Shown here: piece by piece, positions 50,308-58,855 of the stretch
Layout of the letters: each line of letters starts with the position of its first letter
How positions within the stretch are numbered: the first letter of the stretch is position 1
NCBI GenBank assembly: GCA_023382535.1
Contig: JAHDWA010000032.1
Coordinates: forward strand, 47,371-111,370
Direction: 5' to 3'
Length of the DNA stretch: 64,000 nt
Origin: Anaerolineae bacterium
GTDB taxonomy: Bacteria > Chloroflexota > Anaerolineae > 4572-78 > J111
Position numbers and translations under genes: made by a program
Notes under the pieces: generated by a model
What the model saw: the letters and a program-made list of their open reading frames with translations, nothing else
What the model was told of the DNA's origin: nothing
Database searches by the model: none

Positions 50308-53293
50308 TTCTCAACCGGGTGCTTCCTTCATAGCTAGGAGTGTTCCCCCTGAATTTGCCGAAAGGATGCGCCAGCGCCGGCCGGGGTATGATCGGGTAGC
50401 CGAGTTAGTGCGACGATACGATGCCAATCCAATTGAAGAACGAGCTAAAATCGATAAAGAGAAATTAGATCTTGCTTGGATCCGACCACTGTTCCAGGCC
50501 CTTGACTGGGAGGTCTGGTTTGAGTCTGGATTCGATAAACAAACAGCCTCATTTGATTTTGAACTGGCCTATCACAACCTGCGGATACCTGTTGAGGTAA
50601 GAGAGTCTGGTCAGTCGCTAGACTCATATACTCCTACAGGTCTCAGTGCTTGGGAAGTCTTGACAAATTTTGAATCAGTTCTAATTTGGGATTTGCGGGA
50701 TCCTGGTAATCCGAGCGTCTTCCTGGCAACCGGTCCACGATTTTATCTTGCCGATGGTAGTGAGGAACATGATCTGCTGGCAGCCCAAGTATTCTATGAA
50801 AGGCTAGTGCAACCATCTGAAAAAAACCAAGCCACCGAATCACCGCAGCAACCTCCTCTTAAAATCATTTCCGATGTTTCTCACGCCCCAAAATTTGATG
50901 CTTATTTAAGTTTCAGCAGTCTCGATAGACCATGGGTTACTAAACTCAAAGCTGATCTTGAAAAATATGGTCTAAGTATTTGGTTAGATAATGATGAACT
51001 TCAACCGGGCGACGATTGGGCCAAAAAAATTGAACTAGCCGTAGCCAATAGCAAGGCTACAGTGGTCGTTGTGTCTCCAGACTCTATGCAGTCTAAATTT
51101 GTTAATAGAGATATTGAACAGGTCATGGCATTATTAAAACAGGATCAGTCTATCAAAATCATCCCTGTTTTGTTTAGAGAGGCAGAAATTCCCCCTCAGC
51201 TTGCCAGGTTTCTATGGGTCGATTTCCGGAATACCGAGAATGATGATGAAGCTTACGACCGCCGGGTCTGGGAACTAGTTGGAGGGATTACTGGTCAAAA
51301 GCCACCCGAAGTGCTCAAACTTAAAGAAACAGCTACTCATGCAGCATCACAGCGTATCGAGCCGTCTGGCATTCCCTCTGCTGAAGCGGTTGGGGAACCG
51401 CAGGTAATCTCCACATCCGACCAGGCTACTGTGTCGGAACAGGTCAACGTAACCATTTCACCGCCCCAGCCCACGGCAGCGAGTCTTCAAATTGCCATCC
51501 GCGCTCTGGCCGACAAACCTAGCGACGTTGATCTATTGGGCTTTAAAGATTACGCCGAGGCTCTGGCCGATTTTATCAAAGAACCTAAAACTGAAAAGCC
51601 ACTGACCATTAGTATTGACGCGGCCTGGGGTATGGGCAAGACCAGTTTAATGCGGATGATTAGACGACGCTTGGAAGGTCAGCCAAACGAAAATATCCGT
51701 AACTCAGAAACAGGTCAAAAACAAAATGTCAGAGGGTCTTTTCCGACTGTCTGGTTTAATGCTTGGAAATATGATGAAGAGGAGTCTCTCTGGGCGGCTT
51801 TGGTTTTGGAAATCCTGGGCCAGATTCGGCGCCAATTAATCTGGCGTCAACAAACTTGGCTAAATCTGAAATTAAACTGGAAACGATTTGATTGGGGTTT
51901 ATTGCGCCAGCGGGTTATCAAATATCTAGCCGTTTACATTTTCTTGGTGGGCATCCTGGGTACACTGACCTTTGGAATTGCGTCCCTCTGGCTAGGGGCT
52001 ACCTGGCAGGAATCGTGGCAAAAATTATTGGAATATATCCAGTTGGTCGGGGGGCTTGGCTTTTTGACTGCCATTTACGCCGCCGGTAAGCAAGTGTTTG
52101 ATAGCCTGACTAACCCCTTTGATCTAAAACTGGAGCAATACCTGCGCCAACCCAATTACGCCGAGAAAGTAGGCTTCCTGGCCCAGTTTGAAGCCGATTT
52201 CAAACGGGTGGTTGATGTCGTAACCGAAAATGGCAAGTGGCCGCTGGTGGTTTTTATTGATGACCTTGATCGTTGCGCTCCGCCCAAGCCAGTTGAAATT
52301 ATCGAAGCCATCAATCTACTGCTCGACTCGCAGCACTGCGTGTTTATTCTGGGAATGGATGCGCAAACTGTCGCGGGTAGCATCGAAGCCAAATACAAAG
52401 ATTTGCTAGCCAACTTGACCGAGGCAGATACGCCCGGCAGCCTGACTCTGGGCCAGCGTTTCCTGGAAAAAATCATCCAAATCAACTTCCGTATCCCCCA
52501 GGTCAAGCCGGAGGTGATGGTTGCCTTTATCGAAGCCAACCTGGTACCCCTGATAGAAAAACCGGCTTCCACACTCACCGAGCCTAAAGTAGCCGAGGCC
52601 GAAAATCTGATCAAAGCAGAGCAACGCGCTGGTACAATATCTGTCGAGGCAGCGGCTCAAGCCGTGCAGGCCGCTCGGCCTGATTTGACGCCCGAGGTTA
52701 TTACAAAAGCTAAAAAAGAAGTGCGAGAGAAGTCATTTGATGACTCTGAAGAGGTCAAACAAGCCATTCGTGCGGCTGTGCCCTACTTGGGTTTTAATCC
52801 TCGCAAGGTCAAACGCTTTATCAACCTCTTACGTTTGCAAGCCCTGATTGCCAATCGCCGAGGACTGCTGGATCAGCAAATCATCCAAATTGGCCCCTTA
52901 TCTCAATGGTTGCTTCTGGCCTCCCTCTGGCCTGATGCGGTAGAGGCCATTGCCAATGACCCTGACTTTGTCAATCGGTTGAACGACGCAAATACCTTAC
53001 GAACAGAATTACGACAACGTCGCACTGAAGCTGCCTCAGCTCAAGATTTGAAGGATCTTGATTTCAAGAACGAACAGGTCAAGACTGCCGAAGCCCGGCT
53101 CAATATCTACATGGAGGAAGACCCGCTGATCAAGCAATTATTTGCCACTCCTGAATTATTCGGCCTACTGGCTGGACTGGATACCGCTTCGCCTGCCGCA
53201 TTCTCACAATACCTCCACTTGGCTCAGATGAGTGTGGATACCTCAGCCAGACAGCAACCGGCCCAGGGGGATGTTAAACAACCCATTTCCTAG
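50297..53293 (+). CDS. Nuclease-like, TIR and KAP NTPase fusion protein
   Basis: 998 residues in three parts. About 30-165: a HSDR_N/PD-(D/E)XK-like fold (LAWIRPLFQALDWEVW ... FDFELAYHNLRIPVEVRESG ... EVLTNFESVLIWDL), in which the usual ExK reads ExR. About 198-335: a TIR domain (FDAYLSFSSLDRPWVTKLKA, ELQPGDDWAKKIELAVANSK) with a candidate NADase Glu in FVNRDIEQV. About 425-900: a KAP P-loop ATPase, Walker A DAAWGMGKTSLMRMIRRR near 441 and Walker B VVFIDDLDRCAPPKP near 651, with two membrane helices between them (about 540-600). It overlaps the DUF1156 gene by 11 bp. TIR plus KAP suggests a membrane-bound abortive-infection sensor. NADase activity is unproven. Confidence 0.85.
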   Translation: MADDSQPGASFIARSVPPEFAERMRQRRPGYDRVAELVRRYDANPIEERAKIDKEKLDLAWIRPLFQALDWEVWFESGFDKQTASFDFELAYHNLRIPVEVRESGQSLDSYTPTGLSAWEVLTNFESVLIWDLRDPGNPSVFLATGPRFYLADGSEEHDLLAAQVFYERLVQPSEKNQATESPQQPPLKIISDVSHAPKFDAYLSFSSLDRPWVTKLKADLEKYGLSIWLDNDELQPGDDWAKKIELAVANSKATVVVVSPDSMQSKFVNRDIEQVMALLKQDQSIKIIPVLFREAEIPPQLARFLWVDFRNTENDDEAYDRRVWELVGGITGQKPPEVLKLKETATHAASQRIEPSGIPSAEAVGEPQVISTSDQATVSEQVNVTISPPQPTAASLQIAIRALADKPSDVDLLGFKDYAEALADFIKEPKTEKPLTISIDAAWGMGKTSLMRMIRRRLEGQPNENIRNSETGQKQNVRGSFPTVWFNAWKYDEEESLWAALVLEILGQIRRQLIWRQQTWLNLKLNWKRFDWGLLRQRVIKYLAVYIFLVGILGTLTFGIASLWLGATWQESWQKLLEYIQLVGGLGFLTAIYAAGKQVFDSLTNPFDLKLEQYLRQPNYAEKVGFLAQFEADFKRVVDVVTENGKWPLVVFIDDLDRCAPPKPVEIIEAINLLLDSQHCVFILGMDAQTVAGSIEAKYKDLLANLTEADTPGSLTLGQRFLEKIIQINFRIPQVKPEVMVAFIEANLVPLIEKPASTLTEPKVAEAENLIKAEQRAGTISVEAAAQAVQAARPDLTPEVITKAKKEVREKSFDDSEEVKQAIRAAVPYLGFNPRKVKRFINLLRLQALIANRRGLLDQQIIQIGPLSQWLLLASLWPDAVEAIANDPDFVNRLNDANTLRTELRQRRTEAASAQDLKDLDFKNEQVKTAEARLNIYMEEDPLIKQLFATPELFGLLAGLDTASPAAFSQYLHLAQMSVDTSARQQPAQGDVKQPIS

Positions 53294-53399
53294 ATTATAA
53301 GTATAACCAAGCAGTAATTACTCAGATTATACCTTGAACCTCATCTCTTTCGATGATGTTTTTGAGGAATAAATAAAAGACTCAAAAAGGATACAGCCG

Positions 53400-54233
53400 A
53401 TGGATAGAGAACAAAGTCATCTCACCCAGGCTATTGTGACTGAGTTAGAAGATTTACAGAAAATTGTCAGTGATGAGCTAGCGCAGCGTTCGAAAGCTAA
53501 GAAGACGCTAGCCGATTTAGTTAAGGCCTTAGCTGAAAATGATACCGATACAGCAATCCGGCTGCAAGATCAGCGCATCCGGCAAGTGGCTGATCTATAT
53601 CCACAAATCAAACCCACGCTTGAGAAATTGGCGATAGATCTCAACCGACGTCAGGATGAGCAACTGCGTCAGACCTACCTCCAACTTGAGGAGTATTGCC
53701 AAACACAAGGACTCTCCATCAAAGGTCGCCAGCCAAAATATGTCGTGGACCATTTTATCGAAGTTGAGCTGGATCAAAAAAAAGGACGCTCCAAGGTGGG
53801 TATCCAATCCTTGAGTACCCTTAAGTGGGCCAGCGTCCGCGAAGCTTTAATAGCTGAACGTACTCGATTATGGCAGCGACCGTTTCAAGTTCGCCAATTT
53901 CGGGATCGGCTGGTTAAAGCTTATCGAGAAGTAGAGCAGGCCGGACCCAGCCCAACCGGTTGGGTCCCTCTAGAAGAGATCTACCAGATCCTTAAACGGC
54001 AAATTGAACAGGAACATCCGGATTGGCGTCAAGGTGGACGCTTGGTGCCTTATTATAAGGATGAATTTCAAGTAGATTTATCAAAACTTTGGCAAGCTCA
54101 GGTTGCTCAAAAATTAGACTCTCCACATATAGAACTTAGTTCAATCCGTGATCCCCGCAGAGCCTATCAATTATTACAACCGGATCAGAATATCGGTTCA
54201 TACGGGTTCTTACGCCCACAGGAGGTAAAATGA
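53400..54233 (+). CDS. Coiled-coil protein preceding BrxD-like pair
   Basis: 277 residues, not assigned. About 1-120 is helical and charged (VTELEDLQKIVSDELAQRSK, IRLQDQRIRQVADLYPQIKP). About 120-240 looks like a winged-helix or LOTUS-like part (KWASVREALIAERTRLWQRP, PLEEIYQILKRQIEQEHPDW). Its stop overlaps the start of the first BrxD-like gene (ATGA), and AGGAGG lies in its end, so the genes are coupled. An adaptor for the ATPases and helicase is likely. Confidence 0.6.
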   Translation: MDREQSHLTQAIVTELEDLQKIVSDELAQRSKAKKTLADLVKALAENDTDTAIRLQDQRIRQVADLYPQIKPTLEKLAIDLNRRQDEQLRQTYLQLEEYCQTQGLSIKGRQPKYVVDHFIEVELDQKKGRSKVGIQSLSTLKWASVREALIAERTRLWQRPFQVRQFRDRLVKAYREVEQAGPSPTGWVPLEEIYQILKRQIEQEHPDWRQGGRLVPYYKDEFQVDLSKLWQAQVAQKLDSPHIELSSIRDPRRAYQLLQPDQNIGSYGFLRPQEVK

Positions 54234-55441
54234 CTACCATATGGGAACAGATGGCCCCACCATCTCGAGAGCGAGCTAAAAACATAATTAAGCGATTACG
54301 GGAAGGCGTACCACCACCCGAAGATGTTGCCCTTTTCTCTATCGGCCGAGAACATCTTCTGAAATATTTTGAGAAGGTGTTGGAGGAAATCGCTGAGTAT
54401 AGCCAACAGGGAATTAAGTTTATTCAGGCTGACTATGGCCACGGTAAGACTCACTTTTTGGACCTGCTGGCTCAGTTAGCCTTGAGCCGTAACTTTATTG
54501 TCTCTATGGTCACATTGGATCGTGAGGCTGCACCCTTTAACAAATTAGAAAAGGTCATTCCATTGATTATGGACAAGATCATGAGCCCTCAAGCCAGGCG
54601 AGGTGGTCTGACTCGCCTTCTGCAAGAGTGGGGGGATACCGTGAAGGGGATTGACCGGAATACCATTCTCCACAATATGGATCAAGATCAAGGGCTTGAT
54701 TTATTGTTTCCAGATTTTCGACTGAAGTTAGTAGAATATGCCAGCGCTTATAATCGGTCAGGTACGCCTGCTTTCGAAGCGTGCCTACAAACGGAGAAAT
54801 GGTTTCGTGGTGAAGAAGCAAAGTCCAGAACATTCAAGAATGTACCTGCTTACCTGACTGCCTTTGTGCAATTTGTGCGACATCTTGGCTATAGCGGATT
54901 TGTGGTAATGCTTGATGAGGCGGAATCAATCACTTTACTGAGTCGGATTAATAATCGTGATCAAGCCAATGAAAATCTACGCCAGATTATTGATAATCAA
55001 GAGTTGGAAGGCTTTTACTTCTTATTTGCGACAACGCCCAGTTTTCTTGATCCGAATGATGATCGGGGGGCCAAATCCTATCCGGCCTTGTGGCGACGTA
55101 TTAGTGACCCACTTGGTCAGATCAGACCGAGTGCTCTGGACAAAATAATTATCGAGTTACCAGCCCTAGAACTAGAACAATTTGGCGAATTGACGCGACG
55201 TATTAAAACGATCTATGAGATCGATATCGAACGAGATTTACCCCAGGTAACAGAGGAGCATCTTTCAAAATTAGCCAACTATGTTAAAGTTCGCACCGAT
55301 CAAAGTGTTCGTACGCTGGTGCGTAGTACAGTGATGCTGCTTGACGAAGCCAAAAAGGATGAGCAATTTGATATTCTATCTAACTACGAGCTGATTGTAG
55401 AGAAAATTATCAAAGACGAAGAACGTAAACAGGCAATGTAG
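54230..55441 (+). CDS. BrxD-like (DUF2791) P-loop ATPase 1
   Basis: 403 residues. Signature segments are IIKRLREGVPPPEDVALFSI near 15, Walker A FIQADYGHGKTHFLDLLAQL near 68, Walker B FVVMLDEAESITLLSRINNR near 223, FYFLFATTPSFLDPND and a C-terminal RTLVRSTVMLLDEA. DUF2791 ATPases are called BrxD in type 2 BREX and act with the Lhr-like helicase BrxHI. It is coupled to the coiled-coil gene upstream. The next gene is a paralogue, so they may form a hetero-oligomer. Confidence 0.85.
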   Translation: MTTIWEQMAPPSRERAKNIIKRLREGVPPPEDVALFSIGREHLLKYFEKVLEEIAEYSQQGIKFIQADYGHGKTHFLDLLAQLALSRNFIVSMVTLDREAAPFNKLEKVIPLIMDKIMSPQARRGGLTRLLQEWGDTVKGIDRNTILHNMDQDQGLDLLFPDFRLKLVEYASAYNRSGTPAFEACLQTEKWFRGEEAKSRTFKNVPAYLTAFVQFVRHLGYSGFVVMLDEAESITLLSRINNRDQANENLRQIIDNQELEGFYFLFATTPSFLDPNDDRGAKSYPALWRRISDPLGQIRPSALDKIIIELPALELEQFGELTRRIKTIYEIDIERDLPQVTEEHLSKLANYVKVRTDQSVRTLVRSTVMLLDEAKKDEQFDILSNYELIVEKIIKDEERKQAM

Positions 55442-55452
55442 GATGACTTCTC

Positions 55453-56697
55453 ATGACCAAACCAAATCTACGAGCAGTTGTTGCCGAAGCCAAGCGCAAG
55501 GGATATTTTGACTTTAGTGATTATCCTAAGCTCCGTCTCTCGCCCCCAGAACTCGGCGAGTTGATGAAACTTTTAGAGAAGAATCATGTCCCTTTCGGTG
55601 CTCCTGAGGTTGAAGTAAGCCCTATCACACAGCTTAGCAAAAAAGAAGCAGTGAATATCATCAATGCCCTACGGCGGGGTATCCCTGCTATAGAGGGTAT
55701 TGGTTATTATTCTGTGGGACGGGACGAGTTACTCAGGCAAATTACCAAGAATCTTGATGCAGTGGCTAGTGGCAAATCTTTGGTGCGCTTTCTGAATGCC
55801 GATGTTGGTCAAGGGAAGACCCACACCTTATATATGCTGCGTGAGTTCGCCTTTAAACATGATTTTGCGGTTAGTATCGTAACGTTGTCTCAAAACTCAT
55901 GCCCCCTATATGATTTCATGGCAGTCTATCATGATATAATGTGGGAGTTGCGCACCTCTGATCAACGACGCAAGCCGGCCTTATCGAATATTATTGATCG
56001 CTGGGTTGAAGATATTCGCTTTTTTGGGGAAACCAGGATTAGACAAATTGTTCACGATGAATTGCCGCCAAATCTTCGTGAAATAATGGCAGCGTATGTG
56101 GCTAGCACTAACCTTTTCCGGCCTAATGAAACCAATCGACAACTGATCCTCAAATATCTTGGCGGTGAGAAAATAGGTCAACCAGACCTCCGGCGATTAG
56201 AGATAAACTTTCGATTGGATAATCGTAATGCCCTACAGATTTTAAGTGAAATGGCCACGACTATTGGTTATATTGGCTTTAAAGGTGTTTGTATTTTATT
56301 CGATGAGGCAGAAGCCATTCACTCTTTTGCCTACTCCTCACAGAGGGATAAGGCTTACGAGAACTTGCAGCAAATTATTGAGCAGAGCCGACAATTTCCT
56401 CATTGTTATTTTATCTACGCAACTACGCCTTCCTTCTTCGACAGTTATGGTAGTAATTGGCTACTCCAACAAGCCGGAGCGAATAGTGTTTTTGAGCTAG
56501 GACCTTTAACCACCGACGAGAAGCAACATATGGGTGATAAAATTGCTGAGATTTACACGATTGGCACAGATTGGTCAGTGTCACCAAACGTATTGAAAGC
56601 TATTTATAAAGTGGCCAACTTGACTGCTGGGCAACGTCTAGGGGATTTTGTCCGACAAGTTGTTGGAATTTTGGATGAAGCCAGGGCTATCGCATGA
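55453..56697 (+). CDS. BrxD-like (DUF2791) P-loop ATPase 2
   Basis: 414 residues, a paralogue of the gene before it. Walker A RFLNADVGQGKTHTLYMLRE near 116, Walker B VCILFDEAEAIHSFAYSSQR near 280, CYFIYATTPSFFDSYGSNWL and the end RLGDFVRQVVGILDEARAIA. It has about 60 extra N-terminal residues (RAVVAEAKRKGYFDFSDYPK). The ATGA at its end overlaps the helicase start, so the helicase is coupled to it. Two BrxD-like proteins side by side are not the standard BREX type 2 set as recalled. Confidence 0.82.
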   Translation: MTKPNLRAVVAEAKRKGYFDFSDYPKLRLSPPELGELMKLLEKNHVPFGAPEVEVSPITQLSKKEAVNIINALRRGIPAIEGIGYYSVGRDELLRQITKNLDAVASGKSLVRFLNADVGQGKTHTLYMLREFAFKHDFAVSIVTLSQNSCPLYDFMAVYHDIMWELRTSDQRRKPALSNIIDRWVEDIRFFGETRIRQIVHDELPPNLREIMAAYVASTNLFRPNETNRQLILKYLGGEKIGQPDLRRLEINFRLDNRNALQILSEMATTIGYIGFKGVCILFDEAEAIHSFAYSSQRDKAYENLQQIIEQSRQFPHCYFIYATTPSFFDSYGSNWLLQQAGANSVFELGPLTTDEKQHMGDKIAEIYTIGTDWSVSPNVLKAIYKVANLTAGQRLGDFVRQVVGILDEARAIA

Positions 56698-58829
56698 GTG
56701 ACGAATTAACGGATTATCTCGTATCAGAACTCGGATTTGAACGCAAACCAGCTCAACGTGCTGGTTTAGATCGAGCTATTGACGTTTTTCTGGGATTACA
56801 TCTGGCCCAAAGAACGCCGATTCAAGAGCAAGCAATCGAAATCATTTATGATGGAGCCGATGTTCTGATAGTTTCAGCTACGGCTAGTGGCAAAACGGAA
56901 GCCGCCATAGTGCCTATCGCTGCTCGCTTGCTAAGCCAGCCGGGGCAAATCCTACTTTACATTGCTCCAACCCGAGCTTTGCTTAACGACCTCCATCGGC
57001 GCCTGGAATCGCCGCTACACCAACTTGGGCTTGAAGCACGCATCCGACATGGGGACTATGCGCTACCAAGCAATACAAGTTCAATTCGGGTTCTCTTTAC
57101 TACTCCCGAATCCTTGGATGTATTGTTGTCAAAAAACACGCCGCTGCTAGCTCAGGTGCGATACATTATTATTGATGAAATTCATCAGTTGTTTGGAACC
57201 CCTCGTGGCGATCAACTTGTTTTCTTACTGCAACGGTTGGAATATCTGGTCGGTGAACGAGTCCAGCGAGTGGCATTATCAGCTACGGTTGGCTCGCCAG
57301 ATGATATAGCTCAATGGCTTTGCCCAGCGCGTGAGCAAGCGAAAGTCATATCTGTATCGGGTGGCCGACGTATTATTGGCAAATTTCATTGGCTATCAGA
57401 CTTATCGCTTCTTCGTGAATTACTTCGCACTGGGAGTTCCAACAAGGTTTTGTACTTCGTCAACTCTAGACGCCGCTGTGACGATGTTTATTTGACTCTG
57501 CAAGATCTTCCACCATACGATAGCTTCGTTCATTACTCCACTTTAACCAAGGAACAGCGGGAGTATGTGGAGCGCGGGTTTAGAAACGCTCAAATGGGAG
57601 CCTGTGTGGCTACAACTACCTTGGAACTGGGAATTGATATTGGTTCTATTCAAGAAGTGGTTTTGGTTGACGCCCCTACTACGGTAAATAGTTTCTTACA
57701 ACGTATTGGGCGTGGTGGTCGGCGTGGTCGGGATACACATGTTACACTGACACCTCAAAATCCTCTTCAATTACTTCAATTTGTAGCCATGCTCCAACTA
57801 GCAGAAAACGGTCAGGTTGAGACTGGAATAGCTGGCTTCCCATACAGTGTCTTTGTTCAGCAAATTTTCTCGATTCTCGCCGGTAAACGCCGATTGAACA
57901 TTCACCCTGATGAATTAGTCGAACAGTTTGGAGTATTTTCCTGGTTGAATCCGACAGAAATTAATACTGTCCTTGAAAGATTAGTTGACAAAGGTTATCT
58001 TCGACGCGAGCCAACCCGGCGTATTTATAATATTGGCGATAAGCTAGAAGAGCTAATTGATGGTCGAGCAATCTTTACCAATATTTCCGGACAAAGTTCA
58101 GGTATTCCAACATTCCACAGTGGTCGTCTGTTGGCACACTTACCGCTCCAGCCTGACCAGGCGAAGCACGGAAATGTTATTCTGTTTGCCGGACGCTTCT
58201 GGAAAATTACCAGTATTTCAGATCGTGGGCTAGTCGTTGAGTTAGTTCAGCCTGTTCCCCAGCCGATTCGTCCTGCCTGGAATAGTAAAGGGACCTTTTC
58301 TACTAGTTCTATCTTGGCGCAAGAGATGCGTCACATCTTGGTGAATCAGTCGGGGTTCACTGGTCATCAGTTTGATCAGACATGTGAACGACAATTATTG
58401 GCTCTGTACAATCGAGCCAATAACTGCCCGAATACCAGCGAGGCAATTTGGTATGAACGTGTGAAAGACAAATATGTCTATTACACGTTTATTGGAGCCA
58501 TCGAAAACCAAATTCTGCAACTGATATTCGCTGATGCTGGATTTTCGTGTCAGCCTGTCTCACGGGCTGAAGGTGTTGCTTTGATATCCAGATCGAACTT
58601 GGATTTCAACTGTTTACCTACCGATGTTAATAGAGTGATCGAACTTGTTGCTAGACACTGGCGGCGTTTTACAGGTTGGGTTGATAGAGGTCCTTTCTTT
58701 GAAGATTTACCCCCGACTCTTAAACGAGATGAAACGGTGGCAAAGATTGCAGTAGCCCCAACAATTGAAACAATAATTAAGTTACGAGGCGCTATTACAA
58801 TTCCCGTAAACTTGCAACTCGTACAGTAG
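56694..58829 (+). CDS. BrxHI-like Lhr-type DEAD/DEAH helicase
   Basis: Superfamily 2 helicase of 711 residues, much shorter than Lhr. Walker A VSATASGKTEAAIVPIAARL near 62, motif II IIIDEIHQLFGTPRGDQLVF near 158, motif III ALSATVGSPDD, and a second RecA domain with TTTLELGIDIGSIQEVVLVD and motif VI QRIGRGGRRGRDTHV near 340. A winged-helix and beta-rich C-terminus follows. In BREX type 2 the equivalent is BrxHI. It starts in the stop of the second BrxD-like gene. Confidence 0.85.
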   Translation: MSDELTDYLVSELGFERKPAQRAGLDRAIDVFLGLHLAQRTPIQEQAIEIIYDGADVLIVSATASGKTEAAIVPIAARLLSQPGQILLYIAPTRALLNDLHRRLESPLHQLGLEARIRHGDYALPSNTSSIRVLFTTPESLDVLLSKNTPLLAQVRYIIIDEIHQLFGTPRGDQLVFLLQRLEYLVGERVQRVALSATVGSPDDIAQWLCPAREQAKVISVSGGRRIIGKFHWLSDLSLLRELLRTGSSNKVLYFVNSRRRCDDVYLTLQDLPPYDSFVHYSTLTKEQREYVERGFRNAQMGACVATTTLELGIDIGSIQEVVLVDAPTTVNSFLQRIGRGGRRGRDTHVTLTPQNPLQLLQFVAMLQLAENGQVETGIAGFPYSVFVQQIFSILAGKRRLNIHPDELVEQFGVFSWLNPTEINTVLERLVDKGYLRREPTRRIYNIGDKLEELIDGRAIFTNISGQSSGIPTFHSGRLLAHLPLQPDQAKHGNVILFAGRFWKITSISDRGLVVELVQPVPQPIRPAWNSKGTFSTSSILAQEMRHILVNQSGFTGHQFDQTCERQLLALYNRANNCPNTSEAIWYERVKDKYVYYTFIGAIENQILQLIFADAGFSCQPVSRAEGVALISRSNLDFNCLPTDVNRVIELVARHWRRFTGWVDRGPFFEDLPPTLKRDETVAKIAVAPTIETIIKLRGAITIPVNLQLVQ

Positions 58830-58855
58830 GGTAGTGGCATTCCACCTAAACATTA

